Source: Phoronis pallida
Taxonomy: Eukaryota > Phoronida > Phoronidae
NCBI GenBank assembly: GCA_028565715.1
Contig: JAOXYC010072228.1
Coordinates: 1 to 14,418 of the forward strand
DNA: 14,418 bases
Direction: 5' to 3'
In this document: piece by piece, positions 8,501 through 14,418 of the stretch
Position numbering within the stretch: position 1 is the stretch's first letter
Layout of the letters: the number at the start of each line of letters is the position of its first letter
Made by a program: the position numbers and the translations under genes
The notes under the pieces: generated by a model
Seen by the model: the letters and a program-made list of their open reading frames with translations, nothing else
What the model was told of the DNA's origin: nothing
Databases searched by the model: none

Positions 8501-11500
8501 ATAATGAATTTGTGAAGATGCAAAAATTGATGAAATGAAAAATCAATAATTTGATGCGAACAGAATGAATAAGCAATTTAGGGATGCTTGTTGGAAAACA
8601 TCAGAGACAGAGTGTAGAGAAAAAAAGTTTTCAAGTTTGAATCGATCAGGAAGTTGAAAAGCCTCGCGCATGACTAGAGTGAGAAAGGGGAACAATGAAT
8701 TCAACAGTTCATCCTAGACAGACATGTTTTTAAATGAGTTTAACATCCAATATCAAAGATTTCTATGGCAAATTACCAACGTTTCATTTGAAAAACCTGA
8801 TGAGTATGGTATTTCAATTTAAAAAAACTTTGACAGACTGATGGCAAAACCAACCAAACACCTGTTCGGGTCACCGTTTAACATTTAACCTCTCCACTTG
8901 CCAGGAGAAGTTGTAAAAATGTTGATTGACACATTCATGCGTGAAACAAAATTGTGGTGGTTGGTGATAATTCAATCAGAAAGGTGGTGTTCACACACAA
9001 TGATAACTAGCATACAATACCACATGTCAGAAAAAATGGCCGACAGGATGTACCACCTGCTGATGTAAGCAGCCGAGAATGCATCATTTGATAAAACTGG
9101 AAGATCTTGGCCTACATTACAGAACAAAAGGGAAAATTCAAGCAGCGTTCTCTCAAAGTATTGAGTGAATCACCATTCTGCTGCTAGATATTCCTGTGCA
9201 ACAGACAAGTTCTTCTAAGGGTGGCCGCTTCCAATGCTCTGTTCAAAATTGTTCCTATTGAAGCAAATGGAAATTGACCAAAAAGAAGAATATTATATAT
9301 ATCAACCCATTTTTTATTGATGACTGTCAGGAAATGATAATCTATTAAGTCCGTGATGAAAAAGTCTAAGAACAGTTCAATATTTTTCGATCTTTTCAAA
9401 TTTAAGTGTGAAGTACTTTAAGAGGGACAAAAAAGTTATTCTGGACAACTAAAAACAAATTTAAAGCTACTACGCTTTAATTGGAATCTAGCTAACAACC
9501 CCCTCGCTGCTCTAGACATTGCATTATAGCAGGATTGATTTTTACAAGAACTCCCAGGAGAGGCTGAATAATCAATAGCCTTAGAATATGTCAGAGGAAG
9601 TTAAAAAATGCTCGCTTGAATCAGCGGCATGCATATTGATGCTCGGAGAATGAGGGGAGATTAGGGCTGAAAAAATGATTGATCTAAGTTGTGTTATAAA
9701 ACTGATTATATTTAGAACCCGAGTTGTGGGACTTAATGGAGTAGAATTAGGAATGACAAGCTTTGCGAAAATAGATAACTTTCGATAGTGAGCAGTTTTG
9801 CAAGTAAACGCTATCGTTTTGTCAAACTCAGGAACACTTATGAGTTCAAAATGTTCAATTTGTTTCTGTCCAACTTCATTTAAAAATGACAAGGATATTT
9901 TCAAAATGATTTGGATCGAATTTTGAAATATGATTCTTCTTGTGCATGCTCATAGAATGGTTGTTTTGCTGAAGCCAAGAGCTTACACATTGGGGGAGAT
10001 TTAACCTTTAAGTCGGTATAGTCCACTGACAACTGCAATGTCAGAATTTCCTAGTCACCAGTCAAATGTTATTTTTATGAAATGAAACAGAAAAGTGCCA
10101 TAATAAAACAGCTGGTACCAAATGTAACTGTGAGTGGTCAATTAGTTAGGATTACAAAGCACTTATGAAATACTTAGCTAAAGTAAATGTTTATAAATTG
10201 CTTTAAAAGATGTGTACATGTCAGGAATGGTTGAGGAACTCAGAACTGACTTGGCATGAACGAAAATAATGTAACACAGATTTTGTTTTTATCGAAATCT
10301 TGAAATTGAAAATGAATCATGAATGTCTTTTTGTATCCCATAATTAAACATCACTTGCATGTTCAGAAGAGATGAGAAAGGTCAATTTTAACAAATATCC
10401 AGCATATTGCATTCTATTTCTTGATTGGTGTGTTTTCAAATAATTTTTTATCAATAACAATTTACGACGTACATAGAGTGTAATATTAGAGCACAAAGAA
10501 TCGAGTAGCCAGATTTAATTAGGACTAGACTAATTTCATTTTTGACATCCATCTTAATGAATGGCCTCAGGATTGAACTTTTGTTTGCCAAATCTTACAC
10601 AGTTCCAAGTAAAACTTCACAGAGAAAATTTCAAATTGGACCACAATCAGTACACAGTTCCCTCTAAATGTCAAAGATCCTGAAAACAACACAAAATCTA
10701 TTTTCAGACAGACTCTTTTTGACTTCAACAGTGGCCAGTCACAACAGTGAGAGTGAAGACATCATGTTATCTGGTATATGTCATCAGTCATGAAGTGTGA
10801 TGAGTTGGAGACAAGATATCTCAAGAGAGTATGTCAACACCTGGGTGTTTTGAAATTGAGGAGAAACTGACTATATATGAAGGTTCATGCAAAATTTGGT
10901 TTCACCACTAGTTCAGAAATACACAGACTGTACGTGCACTGTCCTGCAGTGTAAACGTGTTGCAATTTCAGTGCCAAAATCAGACATGCAAGTTTACAAC
11001 ATGGGTTTTGTAGAATAAACTATTTTTAAACTGAATTATGAACATAATGTAATTTACACATTAGTTCCACTGCCTGAGTCAACAATGATTCATAAGAAAT
11101 GCAATGGTCAGACAACTGTTTCCATGGACACCAGAGCAGTAATGGCAGTGCCCAGTAGCAAGAAAAATTTATAAATATCTATAGGTACTCATCAATTATG
11201 CTTGTTACACAAATTTTCCCTCACCTTCAAGAAATTTTAAGAGAAATGCTCTACCATTGATTGTAGTTCGCAGCAGTTTTTTAAAGTGTCACAACATCCA
11301 TGTTTTGATTCTTTCACTATGGCCATGTGTACTAGCTCAAAAAATAGTTCAATACCAAATGCCAAGATATATCTAAATGAATATTTTGACTCTAACAGAA
11401 AAGTGTATTTCCCAACCAATCTGTCAACACCGCCATGTGCTAACACAGCCAATTGGAGTGTGTTGAGTGTCTATTTCACATAATTATCACCAGTGTACTA

Positions 11501-12031
11501 ACATGGGGTCTAGATAAATAAACATCACATTACCATACAACATTGATATACAAGTCTGTCTGGAAACACTGGGTTTCATGTGACAAATCAATTCTCAGTT
11601 CATGAAAAGGAGTCTTGTAGAACTTCAAGAGGCGTTAAATTATAAAGCATGAATAGAGGGGCTAGGCCCAATTTTTTTCTAAATAATGAAAAATATTGTT
11701 GATAATGAATTTTTCTAATTGCTTGTGAATACAATAAATATTTAAATAATGCAAATGCAGAAAAAAAATAGTTTTATTCACAAGGAAAAGAACCAATGAT
11801 CTTTCACAAGCCAGGCAAGCAGCATAACATTGACTGAAGATTTGATGGTCTCCTGGTTTGTGGGACATCTTGGGTTTGATTGCCTGTGGATGAGAGCTTT
11901 CTGCACCTGTTCCATTTATCATCAGAACCTTTGAAGCAATGTAAAGTTCTTTTCTGTGGCTATCATAAGTTTAAAACCATAGTGAAATTCAGATTGCAAT
12001 CGGGGAGAGACTTTTGATGAATAATACTTAC
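5514..12031. other. Long region without identifiable genes (probable 5' intron or upstream DNA)
   Basis: About 6.5 kb of AT-rich sequence. It has only short open frames on both strands, the longest being minus 9904-9581 (107 codons) and minus 11452-11237, neither with a recognisable domain or a consistent exon model. Apart from the small duplication at 7961-8034 I see no tRNA, rRNA, array or clear transposon ends. If the candidate exon at 12032-12086 belongs to the adhesion gene, this is its first or second intron. Confidence 0.5.
7961..8034. repeat. Short local duplication, period 46
   Basis: AAATATAATTGAACTGA at 7961 recurs at 8007, followed in both by C-rich GAC/GAA and CTGTTTT. The second copy is incomplete. 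It looks like a simple local tandem duplication with no further signal. Confidence 0.7.
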
Positions 12032-12086
12032 AATTTTGTGTAGAATAAGCTAGCAGCTATACTTCCAATTCAGTTCCCTATCTCTG
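12032..12086 (-). other. Candidate non-coding 5' UTR exon
   Basis: On the minus strand a pyrimidine-rich run, ATTCTCTTTTTCAG, ends with AG at 12088-12087. A donor ATT|GTAAGT follows 55 bases later (GT at 12031-12030). The acceptor is of NAGNAG form (CAGCAG), which would allow a 3-nt choice (start 12086 or 12083). No coding potential is apparent. Because the signal-peptide exon looks spliced at its 5' side, an upstream non-coding exon is expected, and this is the best acceptor-donor pair I found to the right. The link to the adhesion gene is inference, with a gap of 6.5 kb. Confidence 0.33.
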
Positions 12087-14033
12087 CTGAAAAAGAGAAT
12101 AGATTTGTGAAAATGATGGCTTCAATAAACGTTTCCTTGAATAACACAAGAGATCTCACTTTTTCAAAATGTGTCATAACTAGCCAACAAGGCATATAAA
12201 TTATATATTGAAAGTTTTTTGAACCTTCAGACCTCTTCTTCATTTACCCTCTAGTATAAGTAAACATAGGCTTAAAAACATTACGATTAAATTAAAACCA
12301 AATTCATTGGCATGGTAATCCCAACGTCATTCTTGGTTCTGATTTAGAGAGTGGAGGTTAAAAATATATATTGTTAGAGGATCATCTGTACTCACAGCAC
12401 CCAAACAAAACTGCATGACATGCACTGTTAATTAACAAACTATTCCCTGGGGTGAAAAAACTGACGCATCGCCTCACTTAGACAATAGATACTATGGAAC
12501 CAGATGGCTCATCATGAAATCTCATTATTAAACATTTAGATGAATATTCCCAGTGAGGCTATTAGATATCACAAATAATGGAAATCATCTCTCATAAAAC
12601 ACACCAATCCATAAATTGTGTTTTCTCTGTAATGAAGCTGATGAAAAATGATTTTGAAGAGTTCTATGTCCAGCCTCTGCTCTATATGGCTATTTTTAGA
12701 AATTAGTCAAATAACTCATCAATGAGGTTCAGCAAATTGTATTGATCAGAACAGTGCAAACATTGCTATTGGGGGCATTTACTGAGTTCCAAATTAATGA
12801 AAGTATTTTGAATTTCATGTAGCCTAAAACCATAAAATGATGGGCCAGCAACCATGAACTTGTACTATCCTCAGTGTTTCCAAGACAATTGTAAACGTAA
12901 GCTAATCTATTTCAAAAATGAAGAGGTGTACAATATGAGCTCAAAATGTCAGAAAACACTGGTCAATCAGCACTGTGATTTATCCTTCTACACCATGATT
13001 ACGTTACTAATTGTTAGGTCAATTATTTAAAGACAAAGCACTGCTATTCAGAGAACCTTCTAATAAGCAGTACATTGCATTTAAATGTCACAGAGTTATT
13101 GACGTAATATACAATAGTTCTGTAGGCCACCTGTCTGCAATTAACGACCTAGTGGGAGTCAGGTTTCCTTTGTTTTTGCAAAAAAATGTCTTGCACAGGG
13201 GTTGTACGGTTGGACTCCCATGCAAAATTTAGATTGAAATGAAATATTTGATATTAAATTTCAATGTGAATTTTTCATTCATCTTCAGGTGCATGTGAAC
13301 ATAATAAGCTAGCCTTACCATGTGGCCAAATTTACACACAATAATTTAAATGGCGATACTTTTTACTGACATGTAAGGAATCCAAAATAAATTTACATTC
13401 AGTCCTCTATTGTCTAATTTTGTGGCAACCAACCAAAACGAATAAGTATAAATATATTTTATGAGCTTTTAAATCTGAAAATAGGTTAAAAAAGACAAAG
13501 AAAACTGGCAAAGGCTGTCCATCGCAAGCACCATCAAATCTAGTTATCATCAACATTATAAATCAAATGTCTACATTACCACAAAATATACACATCAAGT
13601 ATGTTCTGCTCTGATAATTTCATTTATCAGAAACATAAAACATGGCTGACACCACTACTAACTGATATCATACTGAATCATGGAGGGGACCCCTTCCCAA
13701 GAAGATATCGGAGTTGATTAGCTTTCTAGCCATAGCAAACCACAGCCAGGTTTTATCAAACGAAAAGTATGTTTTTGCCAGAAAGAAAAACAGTTGTGCA
13801 TTAAGCAGTAGACAATATTTGTTATGTTAAGTTATCGTAATGATTATCGGCAACAGCGAGATACTAATGAGTCATATCCACTTAGTACGAGAAAAAATAC
13901 ATGAAATGTATTTGTTGGTTAAATATTTATAAGCAATAGTCTGACAGGCATGCAATCATTGTTACTGAGGTCGTGATTAAATTCAAACAGTTTTGACACA
14001 ATATGCCCTGAATATTAATTAGTTTTGTAATTG
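12087..14033. other. Unassigned AT-rich region
   Basis: No coding exon, RNA gene or repeat was recognised. A donor-like CATG|GTAAGG on the minus strand (GT at 13318-13317) is noted but has no supporting acceptor or coding frame. The plus-strand frame at 13011-13232 has no visible domain. Confidence 0.5.
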
Positions 14034-14174
14034 TAAAGCCCGCCGCACACCTAGCGTGATTGCCGCGCGGCAATCGCGATGCGGCAATCGCGCTAGGTGT
14101 GCGGAGAACCTTTTCTGCAACATTCGCGCCGGCAAATTCGCGCGGCAAACGAGCTAGGTGTGCGGTAGGCTTTA
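14034..14174. mobile_element. CpG-rich short inverted-repeat element (MITE), 141 bp
   Basis: The terminal inverted repeats at 14034-14055 and 14153-14174 match at 20 of 22 positions, share TAAAGCC at the tips and end in CCGCACACCTAGC. A third, internal inverted copy (GCTAGGTGTGCGG, 14092-14104) pairs with 14043-14056 to make a separate hairpin. Inside that hairpin is the perfect 18-base palindrome at 14058-14075 and two CGGCAATCGCG units. The element is strikingly rich in CpG against AT-rich flanks. No coding capacity is evident and the minus-strand frame over it is incidental. The TA-rich borders do not give an unambiguous target duplication. Confidence 0.75.
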
Positions 14175-14418
14175 ACGAGTGCGCCAAGCATTCAATTCAG
14201 CATCTTCATTTCATTTTTAAACTCAGGGGTTAAAAGGTGCCAAGTAATTTCAATTTCATAACTTAGAAGTTATTTCACCTCATCCGAACAAACTAAAAGC
14301 TTTTTGTGTTTTTGGAGAATCATGTTCAACGTTAAATGCCCACTTCATATATCTCAAGAGCAAGAACGCAGACTGATTAGACATAATGATTCCACTTGTG
14401 CAATGGGCAGCTCTTTAA
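14175..14418. other. Right-edge flank, no feature seen
   Basis: A plus-strand frame from ATG 14322 stays open for about 32 codons up to the window end. It has no upstream context or recognisable motif and may be chance. Confidence 0.4.

Noticed and set aside
8302-8576. Overlapping minus-strand frames of 73 and 83 codons
   Set aside because: They overlap each other in different frames and lack any recognisable protein feature.
9581-9904. 107-codon minus-strand frame
   Set aside because: No domain, signal peptide or splice context; composition matches surrounding non-coding DNA.
11221-11226. Minus-strand AAG|GTGAGG donor as another 5' exon
   Set aside because: No matching acceptor nearby; the 12032-12086 pair is better supported.
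11790-11930. Possible tRNA-derived SINE with a B-box-like GGTTTGATTGCC
   Set aside because: No convincing A box at the right distance, no terminal A-run or target duplication.
13927-14187. Minus-strand 86-codon frame
   Set aside because: Most of it is the CpG-rich inverted-repeat element; the protein text is an artefact of the repeat.
14322-14418. Plus-strand frame open to the window end
   Set aside because: Only about 32 codons are visible, with no motif or neighbouring exon signal.
1-14418. CRISPR arrays, tRNA or rRNA genes, bacterial operons
   Set aside because: No regularly spaced repeats, cloverleaf-type box pairs or ribosomal sequence; spliced Ig exons show animal DNA.

Overview
The window is AT-rich, intron-dominated animal DNA, not prokaryotic. 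There are no long open reading frames, no operons and no Shine-Dalgarno-led genes. What is legible is a set of short minus-strand exons with GT-AG borders and matching phases, plus several foldback-type repeats. The encoded protein is an L1-family (neuroglian / L1CAM / NrCAM / neurofascin) cell-adhesion molecule. Its Ig1 and Ig2 look closest to invertebrate neuroglian. Together with the short introns and many small inverted-repeat elements, this suggests an invertebrate, perhaps marine, but the species cannot be fixed from the sequence.

Right to left along the minus strand (5' to 3' for the gene): a possible non-coding 5' exon (12086-12032); 6.5 kb with nothing identifiable; an exon with the end of the 5' UTR, the start codon and a 17-residue signal peptide (5513-5414); a 21-nt microexon (4266-4246); Ig1 first half (2914-2809); Ig1 second half (2024-1837); most of the first part of Ig2 (1547-1365). 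All joints keep frame (phases 1,1,2,1,1), giving 183 codons plus one base with the microexon included. The rest of the protein (remaining Ig domains, FNIII domains, membrane segment and ankyrin-binding tail expected of the family) lies beyond the left edge.

The introns hold repeats. A 366-bp near-palindromic foldback element bounded by TTAA (2210-2575) splits the Ig1 intron. A second foldback of about 295 bp, built of degenerate short sub-repeats (3648-3942) and followed by a two-copy 50-bp tandem repeat (3953-4052), lies between the microexon and Ig1. A CpG-rich 141-bp element with 22-bp terminal inverted repeats sits near the right end (14034-14174). The left end (about 281-775, plus strand) carries a broken coding-like relic of unknown origin.

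The most interesting point is the 21-nt symmetric microexon directly after the signal-peptide exon. It occupies the position of the alternatively spliced mini-exon 2 of vertebrate L1CAM and has a UGCAUG (RBFOX-type) motif about 22 nt upstream. It would alter the extreme N-terminus of the mature adhesion molecule. I found no convincing wholly new system; the other notable items are transposon structure and the possible distal 5' exon.
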